Shown: piece after piece, positions 23,250 to 31,019 of the stretch | How positions within the stretch are numbered: the stretch's first letter is position 1 | How the letters are laid out: every line of letters starts with the position of its first letter | Source: GCA-003244245 sp036501085 | GTDB taxonomy: Bacteria; Actinomycetota; Actinomycetes; Mycobacteriales; Pseudonocardiaceae | DNA: 64,000 nucleotides | Direction: 5' to 3' | Assembly (NCBI GenBank): GCA_036501085.1 | Contig: DASYAZ010000090.1 | Coordinates: 1 to 64,000 of the forward strand | Position numbers and translations under genes: made by a program | Notes under the pieces: model-generated | The model's input: only the letters and a program-made list of their open reading frames with translations | Databases searched by the model: none | What the model was told of the DNA's origin: nothing

Positions 23250-25340
23250 ATGACCGAGCCGCCCGCTGAGATCCGAGCCGCGCACGGTGAGCTTGTCGAG
23301 ATCGTGCGCGGGCACCAGTTCCGTTACTACGTGCTGGACGCTCCTACTGTCGCCGACGACGAGTTCGACCGGCTGTTCCGCCAGTTGCAGGAACTGGAGC
23401 GGCGCTGGCCATCGCTGGTGGCGCCGGACTCTCCCACGCAAGTGGTCGGTGGCGGTTTCAGCACCGAGTTCGCCGCGCACGATCACCTCGAGCGGATGCT
23501 CAGCCTGGACAACGCCTTCGAGACCGACGCGCTGCGTGCCTGGGCTGACCGGGTCGCCCGCGAAGTCGGTGCCGAGGTGCACTACCTGGCCGAGTTGAAG
23601 ATCGACGGGCTCGCGGTGAACCTGCTCTACGAGAACGGCCGGTTGATCCGTGGTCTGACTCGTGGTGATGGGCGCACCGGTGAGGACGTCACGCTCAACC
23701 TGCGTACCGTGCGGGACATCCCCGAACGGCTGCGCGCCAGCCCAGAGTATCGGGTGCCCGAGTTGCTCGAGGTGCGCGGCGAGGTCTTCTTCCGGCTCGC
23801 CGATTTCGCCGAGCTCAACGCGTCCCTGGTCGAGGCGGGCAAGTCGGCCTTCGCCAACCCGCGCAACTCCGCCGCCGGCTCGCTGCGGCAGAAGGACCCG
23901 CGGGTGACCGCGAGCCGCCCGCTGCGGATGCTCTGCCACGGGCTGGGCCGTCGGCGCGGGTTCGAGCCGACGCTGCAGTCGCAGTCCTACCAAGCGCTGG
24001 CGGCCTGGGGGCTGCCGGTGTCCGAGCACACCCGGCTGCTGTCCACGATCGACGAGCTGTACGAGTACATCACCTACTGGGGCGAGCACCGCCACGACGT
24101 GGTACACGAGATCGACGGCGTGGTCGTGAAGATCGACGAGGTGTCGGCGCAACGCCGGCTGGGCTCCACGTCTCGGGCGCCGCGCTGGGCGATCGCCTTC
24201 AAATACCCGCCGGAAGAGGCCACCACCAAGTTGCTGGACATCCGGGTCAACGTCGGGCGCACCGGGCGGGTCACCCCGTTCGCGTTCATGGAGCCGGTGA
24301 CCGTGGCGGGATCCACGGTGTCGCTGGCGACGCTGCACAACGCCGACGAGGTGCGCCGCAAGGGGGTGCTGATCGGGGACACCGTGACGATCCGCAAGGC
24401 CGGGGACGTCATCCCCGAGGTACTCGGCCCAGTGGTGGACCTGCGCAGCGGCGACGAGCGGGAGTTCGTCATGCCCACGCACTGCCCGGAGTGCGGAACA
24501 GCCCTGCGCCGGGAGCGGGAGAGCGACGTCGACATCCGTTGCCCCAACGCCCGTTCCTGCCCCGCTCAGCTCCGGGAGCGGATCTTCCACATGGCCGGTC
24601 GCGGTGGGTTCGACATCGAGATGCTCGGTTACGAAGCCGCGGTGGCGTTGCTGGGCGCTGGGGTGGTGCGCGACGAGGGTGATCTGTTCACCCTCGACGA
24701 GCAGAAGCTGCTGGCGGTGGATCTGTTCCGCACCAAGGCCGGGGAGCTCTCGGCCAACGGCCGCAAGCTGCTGTCCAATCTGGATTCGGTCAAGGATCGT
24801 CCACTGTGGCGGGTGCTGGTGTCATTGTCGATCCGGCATGTCGGGCCCACTGCGGCACAGGCGCTGGCCCGGGAGTTCCGCGCGCTGGAAGCCATCGAGG
24901 CCGCAGACGAGCAGGCACTCGCCGCCGTCGACGGGGTGGGTCCGACGATCGCCGCCGCCGTGCGCGAATGGTTCGCCGTGGACTGGCACCGCGACGTGGT
25001 GGCCAAATGGCGCGCCGCCGGGGTGCGGATGGCGGAACCGGTCGACGAATCGGTGGCGCGAAACCTGGAAGGGCTGTCCATCGTGGTCACCGGCTCGCTT
25101 GACGGCTTCTCCCGGGACGAGGCTACCGAGGCGATCACCGTGCGCGGCGGCCGGGCGGCGGGCTCGGTGTCGAAGAAGACCGCGTTCGTGGTCGTCGGGC
25201 AGGAACCCGGCTCCAAGCACGACAAGGCGCTGGCCCTCAAGATCCCTGTGCTCGACGAGAACGGCTTCCGGATCCTGCTGGCCGACGGACCCGACGCAGC
25301 TCGAGCGGCGGCCACCATTTCATCCGGGGCTATCGGATAG
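23250..25340 (+). CDS. ligA: NAD-dependent DNA ligase
   Basis: The 696-residue ligase seals nicks using NAD. Domains in order: Ia region (YYVLDAPTVADDEFDRLFRQL, residues ~27-47), adenylation domain with the nucleophile in ELKIDGLAVN (about residue 120), OB fold, a four-cysteine zinc finger (HCPECG ... CPNARSCP, about 410-430), helix-hairpin-helix repeats and a C-terminal BRCT domain (LSIVVTGSLDGFSRDEA). All key residues are present and the length is normal. It ends the mycobacteria-like block (Rv3014c). A toxin-antitoxin pair starts five bases after its stop codon. Confidence 0.98.
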   Translation: MTEPPAEIRAAHGELVEIVRGHQFRYYVLDAPTVADDEFDRLFRQLQELERRWPSLVAPDSPTQVVGGGFSTEFAAHDHLERMLSLDNAFETDALRAWADRVAREVGAEVHYLAELKIDGLAVNLLYENGRLIRGLTRGDGRTGEDVTLNLRTVRDIPERLRASPEYRVPELLEVRGEVFFRLADFAELNASLVEAGKSAFANPRNSAAGSLRQKDPRVTASRPLRMLCHGLGRRRGFEPTLQSQSYQALAAWGLPVSEHTRLLSTIDELYEYITYWGEHRHDVVHEIDGVVVKIDEVSAQRRLGSTSRAPRWAIAFKYPPEEATTKLLDIRVNVGRTGRVTPFAFMEPVTVAGSTVSLATLHNADEVRRKGVLIGDTVTIRKAGDVIPEVLGPVVDLRSGDEREFVMPTHCPECGTALRRERESDVDIRCPNARSCPAQLRERIFHMAGRGGFDIEMLGYEAAVALLGAGVVRDEGDLFTLDEQKLLAVDLFRTKAGELSANGRKLLSNLDSVKDRPLWRVLVSLSIRHVGPTAAQALAREFRALEAIEAADEQALAAVDGVGPTIAAAVREWFAVDWHRDVVAKWRAAGVRMAEPVDESVARNLEGLSIVVTGSLDGFSRDEATEAITVRGGRAAGSVSKKTAFVVVGQEPGSKHDKALALKIPVLDENGFRILLADGPDAARAAATISSGAIG

Positions 25341-25344
25341 TTAT

Positions 25345-25629
25345 ATGATTATGGTCATGGGTACGGACAAATTCTCGGCGACCGTGGACGCGGTCCTGCT
25401 CGCTCAGGTCCGAGCCCACGCCGGGCCTCGGGGTTTGAGTGCGTTCGTCGCGGAGGCGCTGCGGCACGAGCTGGACCGGGTGCGGCTGCGTGAGCTGCTC
25501 GATGAGCTGGCCGAGCAGCTGGGACAACCGGACGAAGGCATGGTCACCGAAGCGATGGGAGAACTGACTGCTCTCGTGCATCGGGTACGCACCGCCGAGC
25601 TGCCGGAGCACCGTGCCGACCAATCCTGA
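25345..25629 (+). CDS. putative RHH antitoxin (VapB-like)
   Basis: The product is up to 94 residues; ATG codons at 25345, 25351 and 25357 are in one frame. The N-terminal beta strand and helices (GTDKFSATVDAVLLAQVRAH, then FVAEALRHELDR) fit a ribbon-helix-helix DNA-binding fold, and the C-terminal half is acidic, as in toxin-binding tails. The AT-rich stretch TTATATGATTATGGTCAT at the start is unusual in this genome; it contains an ATGA/TCAT symmetry and may be a combined -10 box and operator, giving a nearly leaderless transcript. The gene overlaps the PIN-domain gene by 17 bases. Confidence 0.75.
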   Translation: MIMVMGTDKFSATVDAVLLAQVRAHAGPRGLSAFVAEALRHELDRVRLRELLDELAEQLGQPDEGMVTEAMGELTALVHRVRTAELPEHRADQS

Positions 25630-26044
25630 GGCTCCTGTGCTCGCGGTTCTTGACAGCGAGGCGCTGGCCGCTGTGGCGTTCCCGCTTGAGCGAGGTAGGG
25701 CTGGTCGCCGTGCCCAGGCGGTATTGGTCGCGGTGGAGCGGCTAGGCGGCCGGGCCTGCGTCCCCGCGCCGGTGATCGCCGAGGTCGCGCGCTCGGCAGC
25801 CCGCCGGTCCGGTATCGACCGGGTGCTCAGGCAACTTCCCGTCATCGATTGCGATCGAGCGGTGGCCACGCGGGCCGGCCACCTCCTGGGCGGCAATGGG
25901 CTTGACTCATGCCATGAGGTGGACGCCTTCGTGGCCGCGACCGCGCTCGGCGCCGGCCCGGCTGTGGTGCTCACCGGTGACCCAGATGACCTCGCCCGCC
26001 TCGTCAGTAATGACCCGGGAGTACACGTCCAGCCGCTCCCGTAG
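25613..26044 (+). CDS. PIN-domain toxin (VapC-like)
   Basis: The 143-residue protein shows the acidic residues of a PIN ribonuclease: Asp in VLDSEALAA, Glu in VIAEVARSA, Asp in EVDAFVAATAL and Asp in LTGDPDDLARL. Such toxins cleave tRNA or rRNA and are held inactive by the partner antitoxin. The GTG start lies inside the end of the antitoxin gene. The module sits exactly where the conserved ligA block ends, next to two broken genes. Confidence 0.8.
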   Translation: MPTNPEAPVLAVLDSEALAAVAFPLERGRAGRRAQAVLVAVERLGGRACVPAPVIAEVARSAARRSGIDRVLRQLPVIDCDRAVATRAGHLLGGNGLDSCHEVDAFVAATALGAGPAVVLTGDPDDLARLVSNDPGVHVQPLP

Positions 26045-26089
26045 CCGCGAGATGGACGGGGAGTGATGAGGTGACTGGTCAGGCGGCCT

Positions 26090-26400
26090 CGTCATCCTCA
26101 GCGGGGCTTGCAGGCTCGTCCGTAGCCGGTGTTCCACCGAGACGATCTCGGCGTGGTCGGTGAATGCCATCCCCAGGCGGCGATGTGGCCATCCACCCGC
26201 TCGCCGTACTCCTGCACGACGGCGAATTCGACTTCACCAGCCACCTCGTCTCCACCTGAAAGCACGAATCCCGCGGCGGGGGAGGCCTCGCAGAGCGCGA
26301 CTTCTAGTTGCTTGACGACCCACAGCGGCCGCACGATTCGAGGAACGGCGTACAGCTCTGCGATCAGCTCGTCCCGACGGAGATCGTCTTTGGGATACAC
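26090..26400 (-). pseudogene. frameshifted fragment of an unknown protein gene
   Basis: On the minus strand a frame from about 26400 (DDLRRDELIAELYAVPR, VRPLWVVKQLEVAL, GEVEFAVVQEYGERVDGHIAAWG) reads as real protein to about 26175. It then continues in another frame (MAFTDHAEIVSVEHRLRTSL) to about 26100. Adding one base in the C4 run at 26171-26174 would join them. The N-terminal part may be lost at the junction with the symporter remnant. Family unknown. A sequencing error cannot be excluded. Confidence 0.5.
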
Positions 26401-26751
26401 CCGCAGTATGCGATCAACCTGCAGCTGATCGGTGGTGTGATCATTCTGCAGACCCTGCCTGCGGTGGTGCTCGGGCTCTACACCGACCGGTTTGACGGGC
26501 GGGGCCTGCTGGCGGGCTGTGCAGTGGGGTTGACCTGGGGCCTGTCGATGATCCCCAGCATATCCAACCTCGCCAGCTTGGCGATCGAGTTGGGTTCGGT
26601 ATCGATTCTGGGCTGGGAACCCTTCACGGGCTCGAAGATCGAGATCTACCCAGGGTTGGTTGCGCTCATCGGTAACCTCGTGGTGGCCGCGGCAGTCACC
26701 GCCGTGCTGCCGAGGAAGGAACAGAAGCGGCCTCAGCCAGACCCCGCGTGA
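26395..26751 (+). pseudogene. C-terminal remnant of a sodium:solute symporter
   Basis: From PQYAINLQLIGGVIILQTLP onward the frame matches the last membrane segments of an SSS-family permease of the MctC/monocarboxylate type: INLQLIGG, VLGLYTDRFDGRGLLAGCAVG and a final hydrophobic helix ending in VLPRKEQ. About 400 residues that should precede are missing; the sequence to the left is the antisense of another gene fragment. A join at about 26395-26405 marks a deletion or recombination. Confidence 0.75.
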
Positions 26752-26811
26752 CAGCCTCACCGTCTCAGTCCCATGATGGCCAGCGACGGTCAGCTCGTCG
26801 AAGGTAGCCGG

Positions 26812-26823
26812 AACCTATAGGTT
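26812..26823. promoter_or_regulatory. 12-bp perfect palindrome upstream of the first peptide ABC operon
   Basis: AACCTATAGGTT at 26812-26823 is an exact palindrome in an AT-rich pocket about 108 bases before the permease start. It is a candidate operator; the binding protein is unknown. Confidence 0.35.
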
Positions 26824-26930
26824 TACTATCTTTTCGCCCCTGAGTACGTAGTGTCGCGATTCTTCCGGGTGAGCGCCTTCGCGTTCACTACGACGGGCGG
26901 TCGTACCGCGGCTGGTCCGCACGAGAGAAA

Positions 26931-27929
26931 GTGAGTGCTGCGCTCGTGCTGAGATTCCTCCTCAGAAAGTTTCTCGGCTGGCTGCTCATGATCGTTGTAG
27001 CCACCAACCTGACGTACTTCCTGGCGAACTTTTTCCTGGACCCGCGGGCGAACTACCTCCAGCTGCGTCCACCACGTACGGCCGAGCAGATCAGCCGCTC
27101 GCTGGCGCAGTACAACCTCAGCCCAGACACCCCGGTGCTGGACCGCTGGTGGCATTGGATCAGCGGGATCGTCATGCACTGGAACTGGGGGTACTCACCG
27201 GTCGGGGAGAGCGTGAACTCCCAGATCAGCTTCCGGATCGGGGTGAGTGCCCAGCTCGTGCTGGGATCGCTGATCCTCTCCGCGCTCATCGGGATCGGCT
27301 TGGCCGTGTACACGGCCGCTCGCCAGTACCGGTTCGCGGACCGTTTCTATCAGGGCGTATCGATCATTACGCTCAACACTCCGGTGGTCGTCGCCTCGCT
27401 GGCGGTGGTCCTGCTGGCGATCGCGTTCAACCAATCACTAGGCAGCACGTTCCTGTTCGTCGCGGGCGCCCAATCCCCCACGGTGAGCGGGTTCTGGCCG
27501 CTGCTGCTCGACCGGGTGCGGCACCTGATCCTGCCGACCATCTCGCTCACCGTGATCAGCTACGCCAGCTACCACCTCCTGCAACGTTCGTTGCTGCTGG
27601 ACAACATCAACTCCGACTTTGTGCGGCTGGCCAGGGCCAAGGGGCTGACCCGGGGTAGTGCCATCCGCCGCCACGGCCTGCGCACGTCGTTGATCCCGGT
27701 CGCCACCCAGCTCGCGTTCGCGATCCCGGCGCTGTTCACCGGGGCGGTAATCACCGAGACGATCTTCGCGTGGCAGGGCATGGGTCAGTACTTCACCCAG
27801 ACGATCAGCAAGAACGACATCCACGGCGCGGTCGCCGTCGCCGCCTTCGGCGCGCTGATGACCGCGATCGGTGCGATCCTCGCCGACATCGCCGTCGTGG
27901 CCCTGGATCCGAGAGTGCGGGTGAGCTGA
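26931..27929 (+). CDS. peptide ABC transporter permease (DppB/OppB type), system 1
   Basis: The 332-residue inner-membrane protein has about six hydrophobic segments, the first at residues ~12-33. The cytoplasmic coupling loop is in DFVRLARAKGLTRGSAIRRHGLR, the EAA-like motif that contacts the ATPase. The long loop after the first helix is family-typical. The GTG at 26931 follows AGAGAAA; GTG 26946 is an alternative. It is the first gene of an operon with a second permease, a fused ATPase and a lipoprotein, each overlapping or close. Confidence 0.93.
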   Translation: MSAALVLRFLLRKFLGWLLMIVVATNLTYFLANFFLDPRANYLQLRPPRTAEQISRSLAQYNLSPDTPVLDRWWHWISGIVMHWNWGYSPVGESVNSQISFRIGVSAQLVLGSLILSALIGIGLAVYTAARQYRFADRFYQGVSIITLNTPVVVASLAVVLLAIAFNQSLGSTFLFVAGAQSPTVSGFWPLLLDRVRHLILPTISLTVISYASYHLLQRSLLLDNINSDFVRLARAKGLTRGSAIRRHGLRTSLIPVATQLAFAIPALFTGAVITETIFAWQGMGQYFTQTISKNDIHGAVAVAAFGALMTAIGAILADIAVVALDPRVRVS

Positions 27930-28897
27930 TGACCATCAACCTGGGCCCGCTGCAACCCAACGTCGACGGCGCCACCGCCGTCGACACCCTCACCGAGGAG
28001 CGGGCGGCCCGCCGCGGTGGGAGACACATGTCCCGGCGCCGCCTCTATACACGCCGATTCCTGCGCAACCGGGGCGCGGTGGCTGGCGTGGTGATTCTGG
28101 CCTTGTTGGTGGTGTTCGCCATCGCCGGCCCGATGATCACTCCCTATACCTACACCGACGTCGACTTCACCAACCTGACCTCGGCGCCGTCGTCAGCGCA
28201 CTGGTTCGGCACCAACGGCACCGGCAGCGACACCTTCGCCCAGACCGCGCACGGCCTGGGACGCTCGCTGATCATCGGTGTGGTGGTGTCCTTGCTCACC
28301 ACCCTCATCGCGGCGTTCGTCGGGGCGGTGGCCGCCTACCTCGGCGGCGCTGCGGAGAAGGTCATCCTCGGGATCGTGCACTTCCTGCTGGTGGTGCCCG
28401 CCTTCCTCATCCTGGCGCTGATCTCGCAGAAGGCCGGCGGTGACTGGAGGGTGCTGATCCTGGTGCTGACCGCAGTCGGCTGGATGCTCGGTGCGCGGGT
28501 GGTGTGGTCGCTGTGCACCTCGCTGCGCGAGCGGGAGTACGTCCAGGCTGCCCGGTTCATGGGTGTCGGCTCACTGCGGATCGTGCTGCGTCACCTGATC
28601 CCGAACATCGGTTCGCTGCTGATCGTCACGTTCACCCTCGGCGTGGTGGCCACGGTGCAGAGCGAGACCGGGTTGTCGTTCCTCGGGTTCGGTGTGAAGC
28701 AGCCCGATGTCTCGCTGGGCTCGCTGCTCGGCGACGGTGCGAACACGGTCACCAGCGCGCCCTGGTTGTTCTACTTCCCGGCCGCCCTGCTCACCCTGCT
28801 CACCGTCTCGATGGCCCTGATCGGCGACGGCCTGCGCGACGCCCTCGACCCCATGTCGTACTCCGCTGGAAGTGTTCGAGGGACGGGCCGAGCATGA
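27929..28897 (+). CDS. peptide ABC transporter permease (DppC/OppC type), system 1
   Basis: The 322-residue partner permease starts with a ~45-residue cytoplasmic N terminus, a membrane helix (VAGVVILALLVVFAIAGP) and the DppC hallmark HWFGTNGTGSDTFAQ. The coupling motif is EYVQAARFMGVGSLRIVLRHLIPN and the end GDGLRDALDP is conserved. The ATG overlaps the end of the upstream permease gene and its own stop overlaps the ATPase start (ATGA), showing tight coupling. Confidence 0.94.
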   Translation: MTINLGPLQPNVDGATAVDTLTEERAARRGGRHMSRRRLYTRRFLRNRGAVAGVVILALLVVFAIAGPMITPYTYTDVDFTNLTSAPSSAHWFGTNGTGSDTFAQTAHGLGRSLIIGVVVSLLTTLIAAFVGAVAAYLGGAAEKVILGIVHFLLVVPAFLILALISQKAGGDWRVLILVLTAVGWMLGARVVWSLCTSLREREYVQAARFMGVGSLRIVLRHLIPNIGSLLIVTFTLGVVATVQSETGLSFLGFGVKQPDVSLGSLLGDGANTVTSAPWLFYFPAALLTLLTVSMALIGDGLRDALDPMSYSAGSVRGTGRA

Positions 28898-30981
28898 TCG
28901 GGCACGAGACCGGGCCGGTGCTCTCGGTCCGCGACCTGGCGGTCTCCTTTCCCTCGGAGGCCGGCCGGGTCGACGCGGTGCGCGGCGTCGATTTCGACCT
29001 GTGCCCCGGCCGGACGCTTGCCATCGTCGGCGAATCCGGCTCCGGCAAGTCGGTCACCTCGATGGCGGTCATGGGGTTACTCCCCGACTACGCGTCGGTG
29101 ACCGGCTCGATCGCGCTGGACGGCCGCCAGCTGCTCGAACTGGATGATCGGCAGATGTCCCAGATCCGCGGCCGGGAGCTGGGCATGATCTTCCAAGATC
29201 CGCTGTCCTCCCTGACGCCGATCTTCAGCGTGGGCCGGCAGATCGTCGAGGCGTTGGAAATCCACCAGCACCTGAACCGTGATGTCGCCCGGAAACGGGC
29301 GGTGGAACTGCTCGACTTGGTCGGGATCCCGAACGCGGCCGAGCGGGCGCGCTCGTTCCCGCATGAGTTCTCCGGCGGGATGCGTCAGCGGGTGGTCATC
29401 GCTATGGCGATGGCGAATGATCCGCAGATCATCATCGCCGACGAGCCGACCACGGCGCTGGACGTGACGGTGCAGGCGCAGATCCTCGACGTGCTGCGGC
29501 TGTCCCAGGTCGAGACCGGTGCGGCGCTGATCCTGATCACTCATGACCTCGGCGTGGTGGCCGGGATCGCCGACGAGGTGCTGGTGATGTATGCGGGGCG
29601 GCCTGTCGAGCAGGCGCCGGTCGATGAGCTGTTCGCCCGACCCCGGATGCCGTACACGATCGGCCTGCTCGGCGCCGTTCCCCGGGTTGACGCTTCCGAA
29701 CGCACGCCGCTCGTGCCGATTCAGGGCAATCCTCCGCTGCTGGTGGACCTGCCCCCAGGCTGCCCATTCCAGCCGCGCTGCCCCGTCTCGGTACCCGAGT
29801 GCGGCGACCGGGAGCCGGACCTCGGGGCGGTTTCCAGCGGGGCGGGGAACGGGCATCGCGCCGCGTGCATCCGGGCGCACGAGATCAGCCACCACGGCCA
29901 CACCGGCTGCATTGATGGCCGCCCGGTCTACCCGGTTGCGGCCGCACCGGACGCACCGGTCGCGCAGGTACCCCGGGAGCAGCGTCCCGCCGTGCTCGAG
30001 CTCACCGGCCTGTCCAAGACGTTCCCAGTGCTCAAGGGTGCGGTGTTGAAGCGGCGGGTGGGCTGGGTCTACGCGGTATCGGGGATCGACCTGGACATCC
30101 GCGAGGGTGAGACGCTTGGGCTGGTCGGCGAGTCGGGCTGCGGGAAGACCAGCGCCCTCCTCGAGATCATGAACCTGCGTCCACCGCAGAGCGGCAATAT
30201 CCGCATCGCCGGGGTCGACGTCGCCGAGCTGCGCGGACGGGAAGCGGAACGCCAACTACGGAGCAAGCTGCAGATGGTGTTCCAGGATCCGATCGGGGCG
30301 CTGGACCCACGGATGACCGTGTTCGACATCCTGGCCGAACCGCTGCAGGCGGTTGGTGAGGCGGACCGGGCAGCGATCGGCGCCCGGGTCGACGAGCTGA
30401 TGGGCCTGGTCGGGCTCGATCCCGAGCACAGCGATCGGTTCCCGACCGCGTTCTCCGGCGGGCAGCGCCAGCGGATCGCGATCGCCCGGGCGCTGGCCAC
30501 CGACCCGTCGCTGCTGGTACTTGACGAGCCGGTCTCCGCGCTGGATGTATCGATCCAGGCCGGCGTGATCAACCTGCTGAATGCGCTCAAGGCCAAGCTC
30601 GGCCTGTCCTACCTGTTCGTGGCGCACGACTTGTCGGTGGTACGGCACATCTCCGACCGGGTGGCCGTGATGTACCTTGGCCGGATCGTGGAGATCGGCA
30701 CGGTCGACCAGGTGTTCGGCAACCCACAGCACCCGTACACCCAGGCGTTGCTCTCCGCGATCCCGGTACCCGACCCCGCGGTGGAACGGAGCCGGGAGCG
30801 GATCGTGCTGCGCGGCGAGCTGCCCAGCCCCACCGACTCTGCCCCCGGCTGCCGCTTCGCCAGCCGCTGCCCGCTGCACCTGACCCTGGATGTGCCCCAG
30901 CAGGCCCGATGCAACAGCGAGACACCAGAGCTGACCCGCACCGGGGACACCGATCATCGCAACGCCTGCCACTTCCGCTGA
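28894..30981 (+). CDS. fused double ATPase of peptide ABC transporter (DppD-DppF fusion), system 1
   Basis: One 695-residue chain contains two complete nucleotide-binding domains. Domain 1: Walker A GESGSGKS (about 47-54), Q-loop IFQDPLSSLTP, signature FSGGMRQR, Walker B IIIADEPTTALD, switch His in LITHDLG, then a cysteine-containing oligopeptide C-terminal region (CPFQPRCP). Domain 2 from about residue 370: Walker A GESGCGKT, FSGGQRQR, LLVLDEPVSALD, VAHDLS and CRFASRCP. In many bacteria, and in system 2 of this window, these are two genes. Both ATP sites look intact. It energises import of peptides or related solutes. Confidence 0.95.
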   Translation: MIGHETGPVLSVRDLAVSFPSEAGRVDAVRGVDFDLCPGRTLAIVGESGSGKSVTSMAVMGLLPDYASVTGSIALDGRQLLELDDRQMSQIRGRELGMIFQDPLSSLTPIFSVGRQIVEALEIHQHLNRDVARKRAVELLDLVGIPNAAERARSFPHEFSGGMRQRVVIAMAMANDPQIIIADEPTTALDVTVQAQILDVLRLSQVETGAALILITHDLGVVAGIADEVLVMYAGRPVEQAPVDELFARPRMPYTIGLLGAVPRVDASERTPLVPIQGNPPLLVDLPPGCPFQPRCPVSVPECGDREPDLGAVSSGAGNGHRAACIRAHEISHHGHTGCIDGRPVYPVAAAPDAPVAQVPREQRPAVLELTGLSKTFPVLKGAVLKRRVGWVYAVSGIDLDIREGETLGLVGESGCGKTSALLEIMNLRPPQSGNIRIAGVDVAELRGREAERQLRSKLQMVFQDPIGALDPRMTVFDILAEPLQAVGEADRAAIGARVDELMGLVGLDPEHSDRFPTAFSGGQRQRIAIARALATDPSLLVLDEPVSALDVSIQAGVINLLNALKAKLGLSYLFVAHDLSVVRHISDRVAVMYLGRIVEIGTVDQVFGNPQHPYTQALLSAIPVPDPAVERSRERIVLRGELPSPTDSAPGCRFASRCPLHLTLDVPQQARCNSETPELTRTGDTDHRNACHFR

Positions 30982-31019
30982 AAGCGCCAAGCCTGCACCT
31001 GGAGAAAAGGAAACGCGTG

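Noticed and set aside
24604..25344. Long N-terminal extension of the antitoxin inside ligA
   Set aside because: It is the shadow frame of ligA; only the part after 25345 looks like an RHH protein.
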